From the NCBI RefSeq assembly GCF_036632915.2, contig NZ_CP155552.1, forward strand, positions 992,001-1,056,000: a stretch of DNA of 64,000 nt, written 5' to 3'. Below the pieces are notes generated by a model. The model searched no databases. It was not told the origin of the DNA and saw only the letters and a list, made by a program, of their open reading frames with translations. The position numbers were made by a program, and so were the translations under genes. Of this stretch, positions 1 to 8,599 are shown one piece after another. The DNA comes from Faecalibacterium taiwanense (GTDB lineage Bacteria; Bacillota; Clostridia; Oscillospirales; Ruminococcaceae). Within the stretch, counting starts at the first letter, position 1. Each line of letters begins with the position of its first letter.

Positions 1-987
1 AACTATGAGGTGGAAGAGGACCACGTGAAGGTGGATATCGACCCCGCCGCAGGCCGCTTTGATGTGGCCCTGATCCAGGACGTTGTGGCCGACGAGGACT
101 GGTACGACGAGCACTCTGAGATCGGCATTACCGAGGCACAGAAGATCCGCAAGAGCTACGAAGTGGGCGACCGCATCGTGACCCCCCTCAAGACCAAGGA
201 CTTCGGCCGCATTGCAGCCCAGACCGCAAAGCATGTGATCCGTCAGGGCATCCGCGAGGCTGAGCGCAGCCAGCAGCTGAGCGAGATCCAGTCCCGTGCA
301 CACGACATCGTGCAGGCCACCGTTACCCGCGTGGACCCGGAGAAGGGCATCGTTGCTCTGGATCTGGGCAAGGGCGGCGAGGCTATCCTGCCCCACAACG
401 AGCAGGTGCCCGGCGAGGTGTACACCGAGGGCCAGACCCTGCAGGTCTACGTTGTGGACGTGGTCAGCACTGAGCGCGGCCCCCGCGTTATGATCAGCCG
501 CACCCACCCCGGCCTTGTCAAGCGCCTGTTTGAGCTGGAAGTGCCCGAAATTTTTGACGGCACTGTGGAGGTCAAGGCCATCAGCCGCGAGGCCGGTGCC
601 CGCACCAAGATGGCTGTTTGGAGCAAGGACCCCAACGTGAACCCTGTTTCCGCCTGCATCGGCGAGCACGGTGCCCGTGTAGCTGCTGTTGTGGAAAAGC
701 TGGGCGGCGAAAAGATCGACATTGTGAAGTGGAGCGAGGATATCTCCGAGTTCATCTCCGCAGCACTCAGCCCGGCCAAGGTGGTCAAGGTGGAACTGCT
801 GCCCGGCGAGACCCGTTCCTGCCGTGTGACCGTGCCCGACCAGCAGCTGAGCCTTGCCATTGGCAACAAGGGCCAGAACGCACGCCTGTGCGCACGCCTG
901 ACCGGCTACAACATTGATATCCGCCCCGAGAGCGGCTATTATGGCGAGGAAGAGCCCAAGAAGGAAGCCGAGACCGACACCGAGTAA
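1..987 (+). CDS. nusA: Transcription termination/antitermination factor NusA, 5' end cut off by the window
   Basis: NusA binds RNA polymerase and nascent RNA and modulates pausing, termination and antitermination, including of rRNA operons. The frame is open from base 1 (Asn-Tyr-Glu-Val-Glu-Glu), so the true start lies upstream. The visible part covers the end of the N-terminal RNAP-binding domain, an S1 domain (about residues 95-165), then KH1 and KH2. The KH2 GNKGQNARLCARLTGY motif is typical of NusA. The C-terminus is short and acidic, as in Firmicutes, without the extra repeats of E. coli NusA. It heads the nusA-ylxR-ylxQ-infB cluster; only 33 bases separate it from ylxR. Confidence 0.97.
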   Translation, partial: NYEVEEDHVKVDIDPAAGRFDVALIQDVVADEDWYDEHSEIGITEAQKIRKSYEVGDRIVTPLKTKDFGRIAAQTAKHVIRQGIREAERSQQLSEIQSRAHDIVQATVTRVDPEKGIVALDLGKGGEAILPHNEQVPGEVYTEGQTLQVYVVDVVSTERGPRVMISRTHPGLVKRLFELEVPEIFDGTVEVKAISREAGARTKMAVWSKDPNVNPVSACIGEHGARVAAVVEKLGGEKIDIVKWSEDISEFISAALSPAKVVKVELLPGETRSCRVTVPDQQLSLAIGNKGQNARLCARLTGYNIDIRPESGYYGEEEPKKEAETDTE

Positions 988-1020
988 TTCTGGCGCAGAT
1001 GGCCAAAGGAGGGAAACCGG

Positions 1021-1320
1021 ATGGCACAGAAAAAGATCCCTTCCCGCCAGTGCATCGGCTGCATGACCAGCCGCCCCAAAAAGGAGCTGGTGCGTGTGGT
1101 GCGTGCACCCAGCGGAGAGATCAGCATTGATCTGGTCGGCAAAAAGCCGGGCCGCGGCGCGTATCTCTGCCCGAACCCCGACTGCCTGACCAAGGCAAAA
1201 AAGAAAAAGGCGCTGGAGCGCTGCTTTGAGCAGCCGGTTCCCGCCGAAGTTTACGAGGCTCTGGCCGCACAGCTGGCCGAAGCCGCAAAGGAGGCAGCAG
1301 CAAATGGCAAAGAAGAATAA
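1021..1320 (+). CDS. ylxR: YlxR (DUF448) nucleic-acid-binding protein
   Basis: A small basic protein of 99 residues in the YlxR/DUF448 family, which is found almost invariably between nusA and infB. Family members bind RNA; the Bacillus protein has also been described as nucleoid-associated. The N-terminal RQCIGCMTSRPKKELVRVVR is the hallmark and is followed by the GRGAYLCPNPDCLTKA segment. The ATG has a purine-rich ribosome site (AAAGGAGGG) just upstream. The last bases overlap the start of the next gene, so translation is probably coupled. Confidence 0.95.
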   Translation: MAQKKIPSRQCIGCMTSRPKKELVRVVRAPSGEISIDLVGKKPGRGAYLCPNPDCLTKAKKKKALERCFEQPVPAEVYEALAAQLAEAAKEAAANGKEE

Positions 1321-1681
1321 CACCCCCGCAAAGCCCAAGCTGCCGCCGGAGGAAGCGCTGTATCAGGCGCTGAGCCTGTGCCGCAAGGCGGGCGCACTGA
1401 CCATGGGCTTTGATGCCGTGGAAGATGCCTGTGTCAAGAGCAAGGCATGGCTGGTGATGGTGGCAAGCGATGCCAGCGCCAAGACCGTGCAGCGCCTCGA
1501 CTATTCTGTGGGCGATCTGGTGGATGTGATCACCATGCCGCTTACGCAGGATAAACTGGCCGATATCAGCCGCAAGCCTGTGGCTGTTTACGCGGTGACT
1601 GACCGCAACCTCGCAAAGCTCTGCTTTGACCGCCTGTCGGACTGCGGAGCAATCAAAAATGAGGAGGATATGACCGAATGA
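1304..1681 (+). CDS. ylxQ: YlxQ-like ribosomal protein L7Ae/L30e family
   Basis: A 125-residue protein of the L7Ae/L30e/S12e/Gadd45 fold, which recognises RNA kink-turns. I chose the ATG at 1304 (MAKKNNTPAKPK), inside the end of ylxR, because AAAGGAGG lies about 8 bases upstream and the family similarity starts shortly after it. The core ALYQALSLCRKAGALTMGFD matches YlxQ. The Ala- and Asp-rich middle contains the usual VASDASAKT segment. The stop overlaps the infB start as ATGA. Its precise cellular role is not known; co-transcription with nusA and infB suggests a translation-linked RNA-binding function. Confidence 0.92.
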   Translation: MAKKNNTPAKPKLPPEEALYQALSLCRKAGALTMGFDAVEDACVKSKAWLVMVASDASAKTVQRLDYSVGDLVDVITMPLTQDKLADISRKPVAVYAVTDRNLAKLCFDRLSDCGAIKNEEDMTE

Positions 1682-4146
1682 TCGTAAAATATAAAGTGAG
1701 TGATTTTGCAAAGGACCTGAACCTTTCCGCCAAGAAGGTCCTGGATGAGCTGAACGCCATGGGCAGCACCGGCAAGAAGAACAGCTCCAATCTGGAAGAG
1801 AACGAGCTGAACTACCTGCTGGAAAAGTTCAGCAAGGATAACAGCGTGGCAAATCTGGACGAATTCCTGAACAGCGCCAAGGCCGCAAAGGAAGAGCCGA
1901 AGCCCACTGAGAAGAAGGCCGAGAAGAAGGCCGAGAAAAAGCCCGAAGCTCCCAAGGCGGAAAAGAAGCCGGAGCAGCCTGCCGCCAAAAAGGCAGAGCC
2001 TGCCCAGCAGGATAAGAACGGCAATAAGCATAACGAAAAGAAGAACGAGCAGCACAAGAAGCGCGAGGAAAAGACCGTTTCTCTCAGTGAGCTGGCTCGT
2101 GAGACCGGTGCCAAGGCATCCGCTGCTCCGGCACAGGCTGTGTCCGTGCGCCGCGAGGACAATCAGGTCACCGTGGATACCCGCACTGTGGATATGAACG
2201 TGGACCGCTTCGATGCCCGTTACGATGATCTGGCTTCCACCAAGAACACCGAGAACCGCCGCAAGCCCACCCCGCAGGGCAACAAGCAAAAGTTCACCCA
2301 GCGCGGTCAGCGCCAGCGCCAGCAGTTCCAGAAGGGCAAGCGCGAGACCGAGTTCGAGCGTCTGCAGCGCATCCAGCTGGAAAAGGCCCGCAGCGCACAG
2401 CTGAAGGTGATGATCCCCGACGAGATCACCGTGGGCGAGCTGGCTGCCCGCCTGAAGCAGCAGGCCGGCAAGGTCATTGCCAAGTTCATGCAGATGGGTG
2501 AGATGCACGCCATCAACGATGTGATCGATTTCGATACCGCTTCTCTGCTGGCAGAGGAGTTCCACGCAAAGGTCGAGCACGAGGTGCATGTGACCATCGA
2601 GGAGCGCCTGTTCACGCAGGAAGAGGATTCGCAGGAGGATCTGGTGGAGCGTCCCCCGGTGGTCTGCGTCATGGGCCACGTTGACCACGGCAAGACCAGT
2701 ATTCTGGATGCCATCCGCAAGACCAACGTTACCGCAGGCGAGGCCGGCGGCATCACGCAGGCCATCGGTGCATATCAGGTCAAGGTCAACGACAGCCTCA
2801 TCACCTTCCTGGATACCCCGGGCCATGAGGCATTCACCTCCATGCGTGCCCGCGGTGCCAATATGACCGATATCGCCGTTCTGGTGGTTGCTGCCGACGA
2901 CGGCATCATGCCCCAGACCATCGAGTCCATCAACCACGCCAAGGCTGCAAATGTCAAGATTATCGTGGCAATGAACAAGATGGATAAGCCCACCGCAAAC
3001 CCCGAGCGCGTGATGGAAGGCCTGACCAAGTACGGCATCATCACCGAGGACTGGGGCGGCGATGTGGCCTGCATCCCGGTGTCTGCCCTGACCGGCATGG
3101 GCATCAACGACCTGCTGGAGCGCATTGCTCTGGAAGCTGAGGTCATGGAGCTGAAGGCAAACCCCAACCGCCGCGCCAAGGGTGCGGTCGTCGAGGCCCG
3201 TCTGGACAAGGGCCAGGGCCCCATTGCCACCATTCTGGTGCAGAACGGCACCCTGCACTCCGGCGATGTGATCATTGCCGGCACCGCTGTGGGCCGCGTG
3301 CGCACCATGCGCAGCGACAAGGGCCAGCTGCTGAGCGATGCCGGCCCCTCTACCCCTGTGGAGATCACCGGCCTGACCGCAGTGCCGGAAGCAGGCGACC
3401 TGTTCGAGGCTGTTGAGGACGAGCGTCTGGCCCGTGAGCTGGCCGAACAGCGCGTTGCTGCCGCCAAGGAAAAGCAGTTCTCCTCCTTCCAGAAGGTCAC
3501 GCTGGATAACCTGTTCAGCCAGATGGCTCAGAACGACATGAAGGAACTGGCCATCGTGGTCAAGGCCGATGTGCAGGGCTCTGCCGAGGCTGTGAAGCAG
3601 AGTCTGGAGAAGATCTCCAACGAAGAGGTGCGCGTGCGTGTCATCCATGCCGGCGTCGGTGCCATCAGCAAGTCCGACGTGGATCTGGCCGATGCCTCCA
3701 ACGCCATCATCATCGGCTTCAACGTCCGCCCGGACAATGTGGCCAAGGAAGAAGCTGCTGCCACCAAGGTGGAAATGCGTATGTACCGCGTCATCTATGA
3801 TGCCATCAACGATGTCACCGACGCTATGAAGGGCATGCTGGCTCCCAAGTTCCGCGAGGTGTCTCTGGGCGAGCTGCAGGTCCGTCAGGTGTACAAGATC
3901 TCCAATGTGGGCACCGTTGCAGGCTGCCGCGTGACCAGCGGCAAGATCACCCGCGACAGCAAGGTGCGCGTGGTGCGTGACGGCATCGTGATCACCGAGG
4001 ACGAGATCGCATCCCTGAAGCGCTTCAAGGATGATGCCAAGGAAGTGGCCGAGGGCTACGAGTGCGGCGTTACTCTGGCAAAGTTTGCCGACGTTAAGGA
4101 AGGCGACGTGTACGAAGCCTTCAAGATGGAAGAGTACCGCGATTAA
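1678..4146 (+). CDS. infB: Translation initiation factor IF-2
   Basis: IF-2 is the GTPase that brings fMet-tRNA to the 30S subunit and promotes 70S joining. The protein has 822 residues. An N-terminal IF2_N helix module is followed by a Lys/Glu/Ala-rich low-complexity linker (about residues 70-150), a second IF2_N-like region, and the GTPase domain. G1 is GHVDHGKT near residue 332, G3 is DTPGHE, and G4 is NKMDK. Domains II-IV follow, ending in the fMet-tRNA-binding C2 domain. The start overlaps the preceding stop (ATGA). All diagnostic motifs are intact. Confidence 0.98.
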   Translation: MIVKYKVSDFAKDLNLSAKKVLDELNAMGSTGKKNSSNLEENELNYLLEKFSKDNSVANLDEFLNSAKAAKEEPKPTEKKAEKKAEKKPEAPKAEKKPEQPAAKKAEPAQQDKNGNKHNEKKNEQHKKREEKTVSLSELARETGAKASAAPAQAVSVRREDNQVTVDTRTVDMNVDRFDARYDDLASTKNTENRRKPTPQGNKQKFTQRGQRQRQQFQKGKRETEFERLQRIQLEKARSAQLKVMIPDEITVGELAARLKQQAGKVIAKFMQMGEMHAINDVIDFDTASLLAEEFHAKVEHEVHVTIEERLFTQEEDSQEDLVERPPVVCVMGHVDHGKTSILDAIRKTNVTAGEAGGITQAIGAYQVKVNDSLITFLDTPGHEAFTSMRARGANMTDIAVLVVAADDGIMPQTIESINHAKAANVKIIVAMNKMDKPTANPERVMEGLTKYGIITEDWGGDVACIPVSALTGMGINDLLERIALEAEVMELKANPNRRAKGAVVEARLDKGQGPIATILVQNGTLHSGDVIIAGTAVGRVRTMRSDKGQLLSDAGPSTPVEITGLTAVPEAGDLFEAVEDERLARELAEQRVAAAKEKQFSSFQKVTLDNLFSQMAQNDMKELAIVVKADVQGSAEAVKQSLEKISNEEVRVRVIHAGVGAISKSDVDLADASNAIIIGFNVRPDNVAKEEAAATKVEMRMYRVIYDAINDVTDAMKGMLAPKFREVSLGELQVRQVYKISNVGTVAGCRVTSGKITRDSKVRVVRDGIVITEDEIASLKRFKDDAKEVAEGYECGVTLAKFADVKEGDVYEAFKMEEYRD

Positions 4147-4158
4147 GATCTGAAATAT

Positions 4159-4291
4159 CCCTCTCCGTCATTGCTGGCGCAATGCCACCTCCCCCGAGGT
4201 GGGAGGTTTGCAGAGAAACGGAACGTTTGCCGTATCCACGCAAAAAGCTCGTCCCTCGGGAGAGCTGCCGAGCGAAGCGAGGCTGAGAGGG
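4159..4291. repeat. Palindromic intergenic repeat between infB and rbfA
   Basis: This 133-bp non-coding block begins CCCTCTCCGTC and ends GGCTGAGAGGG, so the ends are imperfect inverted repeats. Inside it are smaller stems such as CACCTCCCCCGAGGTGGGAGG. It lies within the otherwise tightly packed infB-rbfA operon. It looks like a short MITE-like or REP-like repeat of the kind common in Faecalibacterium genomes; that resemblance is from memory and was not tested here. No second copy was seen in this window. Confidence 0.6.
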
Positions 4292-4315
4292 TTTTCTTTT
4301 ATAGGGAGAAATACT

Positions 4316-4708
4316 ATGTCTCAGAAGAATATGGGCCGTCTGGCGCAGGATATGAAGCGCGAGATCATTGCCATCATCGGCAGGCTGAAGGACCCGCGTC
4401 TGGAGGGCGGTCTGCTCACCGTCACCCGTCTGGATGTGACCCCTGATCTGGATGTGGCCAAGGTGTATGTGAGCGTGATGGGCCGCGAGGACGGCCCAAA
4501 GCCCGCCATCGAGGCACTGAACCGCGCGGCAGGCCATGTGCGCACTGAAGTGAGCAAGAAAATGCACATCCGCAAGGCTCCCCGCTTCATCTTCGTAGAG
4601 GATGACGGTGCCGCCTATGCAGCCCACATCAACGAGCTGCTCCGCACGCTGAACGTGAACGGCGACGCTGACACCGAAGCCAGCGCACCGGAGGAGACCG
4701 AAGAATAA
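4316..4708 (+). CDS. rbfA: 30S ribosome-binding factor RbfA
   Basis: RbfA is a cold-shock KH-fold protein that binds the 5' end of 16S rRNA and helps 30S maturation. The ATG at 4316 (MSQKNMGRLAQDMKREI) follows the ribosome site AGGGAGAA; the frame is open further upstream, but only through the palindromic repeat. Typical family segments are DPRLEGGLLTVTRLDVTPDL and LNRAAGHVRTEVSKKMHIRK. The 130-residue length is normal, and the C-terminus is acidic. It belongs to the infB operon, although a repeat element now separates it from infB. Confidence 0.96.
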   Translation: MSQKNMGRLAQDMKREIIAIIGRLKDPRLEGGLLTVTRLDVTPDLDVAKVYVSVMGREDGPKPAIEALNRAAGHVRTEVSKKMHIRKAPRFIFVEDDGAAYAAHINELLRTLNVNGDADTEASAPEETEE

Positions 4709-4725
4709 TTCCGCCTGCGGAAAGG

Positions 4726-5715
4726 ATGGATCATGGAATGACAGAACAGTTGAATGTGCAGCAGATGGCCCAGCGCCTGATGACGGCGGACAACATTTTG
4801 ATTCTGTGTCACAAAAACCCGGATGGCGATACCATTGGCTGCGGCAGCGCGCTGTATTGTGCACTGAAAGCACTGGATAAAAATGTGGCAGTGCTTTGCT
4901 CCGATGCCATTCCCAACCGGTATGCGTTTACCAACGCACATATGTTCAAAGGTGAGTTTGAGCCGCAGACGGTGGTAGCGGTGGATGTCGCCAGCGTGCA
5001 ACTGTTTGGAGAAAACAACGGTATGACGCAGTTCTCGCGCCATGTGGACCTGTGCATCGACCATCACGCAGGCAACAGCGGCTATGCCGACTTCACCCTG
5101 CTGGATGGCAGCGCTGCAGCGGCGGCAGAGCTGCTGTACGAGGTAATCAACGCCATGGGCGTTGCCATTACGCCGCACATTGCAGACTGCCTTTACACCG
5201 GCCTTGCAACCGACACCGGCTGCTTCCGGTTCTCTTCCACCACGGCAAACACCCACATTGTGGCGGCAAAGCTCATTGAGGCGGGCTGTCATGTGGAAGA
5301 GCTGAACACCCTGCTGTTCGATACCAAGCCCCGTGAGCGCATGGAGGCCGAGCGCATTGCCCGCAACCATCTGGAATACTATCTGGACGGCCGATGCGCG
5401 CTCATCTACCTCACCCGGGACGAGATCGAGCAGAGCGGGGTGGACCCGGCCGATCTGGAAGAACTGACCAGCCTGCCTGTGAGCATTGAGGGCGTAAAGG
5501 TGGGCCTGACTCTGCGGCAACAGCCCGGCGGCAGCTACCGTATCAGTGTGCGCACCGCAAAGGGCGTGGACGCCTGCGCCATCGCCCGGCGTCTGGGCGG
5601 AGGCGGTCACAGCCGCGCTGCAGGCTGTGAGCTGCTGGGCAATCTGGAAAACGCAAAAAATGCAATTCTGGCAGAGGTGGAAGCCGAGCTGGACGCACCG
5701 CAGGAGGAAGCATAA
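4726..5715 (+). CDS. nrnA: DHH-family phosphoesterase NrnA (nanoRNase / pAp phosphatase)
   Basis: NrnA-type enzymes degrade 2-5-mer RNAs and dephosphorylate 3'-phosphoadenosine 5'-phosphate, using two Mn ions. The N-terminal DHH domain has NPDGDTIGCGSAL (metal ligands), VDVAS and the eponymous CIDHHAGN. The C-terminal DHHA1 domain ends with the substrate-binding GGGGHSRAAGC. The ATG at 4726 gives 329 residues. An in-frame ATG at 4738 is better spaced from AAAGGA and may be the real start. Placement between rbfA and truB is the usual Firmicutes arrangement. Confidence 0.93.
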   Translation: MDHGMTEQLNVQQMAQRLMTADNILILCHKNPDGDTIGCGSALYCALKALDKNVAVLCSDAIPNRYAFTNAHMFKGEFEPQTVVAVDVASVQLFGENNGMTQFSRHVDLCIDHHAGNSGYADFTLLDGSAAAAAELLYEVINAMGVAITPHIADCLYTGLATDTGCFRFSSTTANTHIVAAKLIEAGCHVEELNTLLFDTKPRERMEAERIARNHLEYYLDGRCALIYLTRDEIEQSGVDPADLEELTSLPVSIEGVKVGLTLRQQPGGSYRISVRTAKGVDACAIARRLGGGGHSRAAGCELLGNLENAKNAILAEVEAELDAPQEEA

Positions 5716-6600
5716 ATGCAGGGCATCCTGATCGTTGACAAGCCCATGGACTGGACCAGCTTTGATGTGGTGGCAAAGCTGCGCGGCGTGCTGGGCACCC
5801 GCAAGCTGGGCCACAGCGGCACGCTGGACCCCATGGCCACCGGCGTGCTGCCGGTGTTCTGCGGCGGTGCCAGCAAGGCAGTGGACCTGCAGCTGAACCA
5901 CGATAAAAGCTACCGTGCGGTTTTAAAACTGGGCGCACGCACCGACACCGGCGATGTGACCGGCACTGTGCTGGAAACGGCTCCGGTCACGGCGGGCGAA
6001 GGGGAACTGCTGGCCGTGCTGCCACAATTCATCGGCCCGCAGATGCAGGTGCCGCCCATGTACTCGGCCATCAAGCTGAACGGTCAGCCGCTGTATAAGC
6101 TGGCCCGTGAGGGCGTGACCGTGGAGCGCAAGGCGCGCCCCATTGAAATTTACAGCATCACCTACGGCGGCAGCCCTGCCGAAAATGAGTATGTGCTGGA
6201 TGTAACGTGCTCCAAGGGCACCTATATCCGCACATTGCTGGAAGACATTGCCGCCGCCATGGGCCAGAAGGGCACCATGAGCGCACTGCGCCGCACCTCG
6301 GCGGGCGTGTACACCGAAGCCGATGCCCACACGCTGGAGGAAATTCTTGCCGCAAAAGAGCAGGGCATGGACGCACTGGAAGCGCTGATGCTGCCGGTGG
6401 AAAGCGTGTTTGAAAGCCTGCCGCTGCTGGTGGTGGAGCCTTGGGTGGAACAGCATTTGTACAACGGCTGCCCCACCAGCCGGTATCCGGCAGCAGATGG
6501 CCGCTACCGGGTGCGCAATGCCGCCGGACAGTTTTTGGGCCTTGCCAATATCGTACAGGGTGTGCTGCGGGTGGAAAAACTGTTCGTAGAACGTAATTGA
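5716..6600 (+). CDS. truB: tRNA pseudouridine-55 synthase TruB
   Basis: TruB makes pseudouridine 55 in the T-loop of nearly all tRNAs. The 294-residue protein has the N-terminal GILIVDKPMDWTSFDVVAKL and the catalytic-Asp motif GHSGTLDPMATGVLP. Later come the family segments GARTDTGDVTG and CSKGTYIRTL, and a C-terminal PUA-like domain. The ATG immediately follows the nrnA stop codon, which indicates translational coupling. Confidence 0.97.
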   Translation: MQGILIVDKPMDWTSFDVVAKLRGVLGTRKLGHSGTLDPMATGVLPVFCGGASKAVDLQLNHDKSYRAVLKLGARTDTGDVTGTVLETAPVTAGEGELLAVLPQFIGPQMQVPPMYSAIKLNGQPLYKLAREGVTVERKARPIEIYSITYGGSPAENEYVLDVTCSKGTYIRTLLEDIAAAMGQKGTMSALRRTSAGVYTEADAHTLEEILAAKEQGMDALEALMLPVESVFESLPLLVVEPWVEQHLYNGCPTSRYPAADGRYRVRNAAGQFLGLANIVQGVLRVEKLFVERN

Positions 6601-6617
6601 AAAAGGAAACAAAACCC

Positions 6618-7535
6618 ATGCAGATCATTTCACAATTTGCACCGCTGCCGCTGGCGCAGCCGGAAAAAGGCACCGCAGTGGCAATGGGCTTTTTTGACGG
6701 CATCCACATCGGCCACCGTGCGGTGATCGAAAGCGCCGTGCAGTGGGCCAAAGAACACGATGCCGCCCCGGCGGTGTTTACCTTCAAGCTGCCGATGGTG
6801 AATAAGATGAAGGGCAAGCGCCTGCTTTCCACAGCGGATAAGCATGCTCTGATCGCAAGCCTTGGCGTGGAGTATTACCTCACGCCGGACTTTGAGGAGA
6901 TCAAGGGCCTGACCCCGGAGCAGTTCGTGCTGGGCATCGTGCGGGACTGCAATGCCCGTGCGCTGGTCTGCGGCGAAAACTTTACCTTTGGTGCCAAAGC
7001 GGCCGGCAACCCGGAGCTGCTGCGCACCCTCTGCGCTCCGTTGGGCGTGGAGGTGATCGTGGTGCCCATGGCGCAGTTTGAGGAAAAGCCGGTGTCTTCC
7101 ACCCGCATCCGCACCGCGCTGGAAGGCGGCGACATCCCGGCAGCAAACGCCATGCTGGGGATGCCCTACGCCATCCGGTTCGAGGTGCAGCACGGTGCAG
7201 GTCTGGGCCACACGCTGGGGGTGCCCACCATCAACCAGCTGTATCCCGAGGGCTTTCAGCTGCCCCGCAGCGGCATTTATATCACCCGCACCCACATTGG
7301 CGGGGTGTGGTATCCTTCGGCCACCGGCCTTGGCAGCCGCCCTACCGTCAATGATGATGCCACCAAGGTGACCTGCGAGACCTTTATCCCGGGCTTTTCC
7401 GGCGACCTCTACGGCACCGACCCGGTGGTGGAGTTCCACGCCTACCTCAGCCCCAGCAAAAAGTTTGATACGCTGGACGAGCTGCGGGCCTGCATCAACA
7501 ACGCTGCAAAGCGTGCACAGGAATATTTTGCATAA
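6618..7535 (+). CDS. ribF: Bifunctional riboflavin kinase / FAD synthetase
   Basis: RibF phosphorylates riboflavin to FMN and adenylylates FMN to FAD. I chose ATG 6618 (MQIISQF) because AAAAGGAAAC lies about 8 bases upstream; an upstream TTG in the same frame is less likely. The N-terminal FAD-synthetase (nucleotidyltransferase) domain has the GFFDGIHIGHRAVI motif and VCGENFTFGAKAAGN. SSTRIRTAL closes this domain. The C-terminal flavokinase domain has LGVPTINQLYP and ATGLGSRPTVN. It is the last gene of the operon and ends at a strong terminator. Confidence 0.96.
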   Translation: MQIISQFAPLPLAQPEKGTAVAMGFFDGIHIGHRAVIESAVQWAKEHDAAPAVFTFKLPMVNKMKGKRLLSTADKHALIASLGVEYYLTPDFEEIKGLTPEQFVLGIVRDCNARALVCGENFTFGAKAAGNPELLRTLCAPLGVEVIVVPMAQFEEKPVSSTRIRTALEGGDIPAANAMLGMPYAIRFEVQHGAGLGHTLGVPTINQLYPEGFQLPRSGIYITRTHIGGVWYPSATGLGSRPTVNDDATKVTCETFIPGFSGDLYGTDPVVEFHAYLSPSKKFDTLDELRACINNAAKRAQEYFA

Positions 7536-7536
7536 G

Positions 7537-7581
7537 AAAAAGACCTGTCCTTCCGGAGATCCCGGAAAGGCAGGTCTTTTT
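7537..7581. terminator. Bidirectional intrinsic terminator between ribF and tsaD
   Basis: The near-perfect stem AAAAAGACCTGTCCTTCCGG pairs with CCGGAAAGGCAGGTCTTTTT. A-tract and T-tract flank it, so it can work for both converging genes. Confidence 0.9.
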
Positions 7582-7588
7582 ATACTGC

Positions 7589-8596
7589 TTATTCGTAGTC
7601 GATGGGTAAAGTGGGCAGACCGTTCAGTTCAAGGCCCGCTGTGTGGCCTGCAATGTACTGGTAATACCCCTGCGCCGCGATCATAGCGCCGTTGTCACCG
7701 CAGAATTTCAGCTCCGGCAGATAAACTTTTGCACCCAGCTTCTGGGCACCGTCGTTCACCAGCTGACGCAGCCGTCCGTTGGCGGCAACGCCGCCTGCCA
7801 GACACACCTGCTTTGCGCCGGTGTCCGCTGCGGCCAGCAGCAGCTTTTCGGCCAGAATGCCCGCAATGCGGTCCTGAAAGCTGGCGGCAAGGTCGGGCAC
7901 ATTCACTTCTTCGCCCTTCATCTGGGCCTTGTTCACCTCATTGAGCACGGCGGTTTTCAGGCCGGAAAAGCTCACGTTGTACTTGCCGTCCACATGGGGC
8001 ACCGGCAGGCGATAGGCCTTGGGGTTGCCGGTCTTGGCGGCATTGGCCACGCTGGGGCCGCCGGGATAGGGCAGACCCAGCGTGCGGGCCACCTTGTCAA
8101 AGGCTTCACTGGCGGCATCGTCCACCGTGTGGCCGAGGATGTGGTAATGGGTGTAGTCCTGCACCTCCACAATGTGGCTGTGGCCGCCGGAGGCCACAAG
8201 GCAGAGGAAGGGAGGCTTCAGCTCCGGGTGGGTGAGGTACAGTGCGGCAATGTGTCCGCGCAGGTGGTGCACCGGCACCAAAGGCTTATTGGCCGAGTAG
8301 GCCAGACCCTTGGCAAAATTCACGCCCACCAGCACTGCACCGATCAGGCCCGGCGCAAAGGTGACGGCCACGGCATCCACATCGTCGATGGTCTTGCCTG
8401 CATCCAGCAGGGCTTTTTTGACCGTAGCGCTGATAAATTCGCAGTGGCGGCGGCTGGCGATCTCCGGCACAACGCCGCCGTAAAGAGCCTGTTCTTTTAC
8501 GCTGGTGGAAATGACGTTGCTCAGCAGGTGCCGGCCGTCCTCCACCAGAGCTGCGGCGGTCTCGTCGCAGGTGGATTCAATTCCCAAAATAATCAT
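7589..8596 (-). CDS. tsaD: tRNA N6-threonylcarbamoyladenosine transferase TsaD
   Basis: TsaD (formerly Gcp) transfers the threonylcarbamoyl group from TC-AMP to A37 of ANN-decoding tRNAs, together with TsaB and TsaE. The 335-residue ASKHA protein starts MIILGIESTCDETAAALVED. The metal-binding histidines are in VPVHHLRGHI, and the phosphate segment LVASGGHSHIV follows. The C-terminal LAGGVAANGRLRQL and the Asp in FCGDNGAMIAAQGYY are conserved. It lies just downstream of polA with 3 bases between them, probably in one operon. Confidence 0.97.
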   Translation of the reverse strand: MIILGIESTCDETAAALVEDGRHLLSNVISTSVKEQALYGGVVPEIASRRHCEFISATVKKALLDAGKTIDDVDAVAVTFAPGLIGAVLVGVNFAKGLAYSANKPLVPVHHLRGHIAALYLTHPELKPPFLCLVASGGHSHIVEVQDYTHYHILGHTVDDAASEAFDKVARTLGLPYPGGPSVANAAKTGNPKAYRLPVPHVDGKYNVSFSGLKTAVLNEVNKAQMKGEEVNVPDLAASFQDRIAGILAEKLLLAAADTGAKQVCLAGGVAANGRLRQLVNDGAQKLGAKVYLPELKFCGDNGAMIAAQGYYQYIAGHTAGLELNGLPTLPIDYE

Positions 8597-8599
8597 GTT

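Noticed and set aside
1588..3648. A 686-codon open frame on the minus strand across infB
   Set aside because: It is fully antisense to a textbook infB, is His/Leu/Gly-rich in a way expected from reverse reading of GC-rich codons, and resembles no family.
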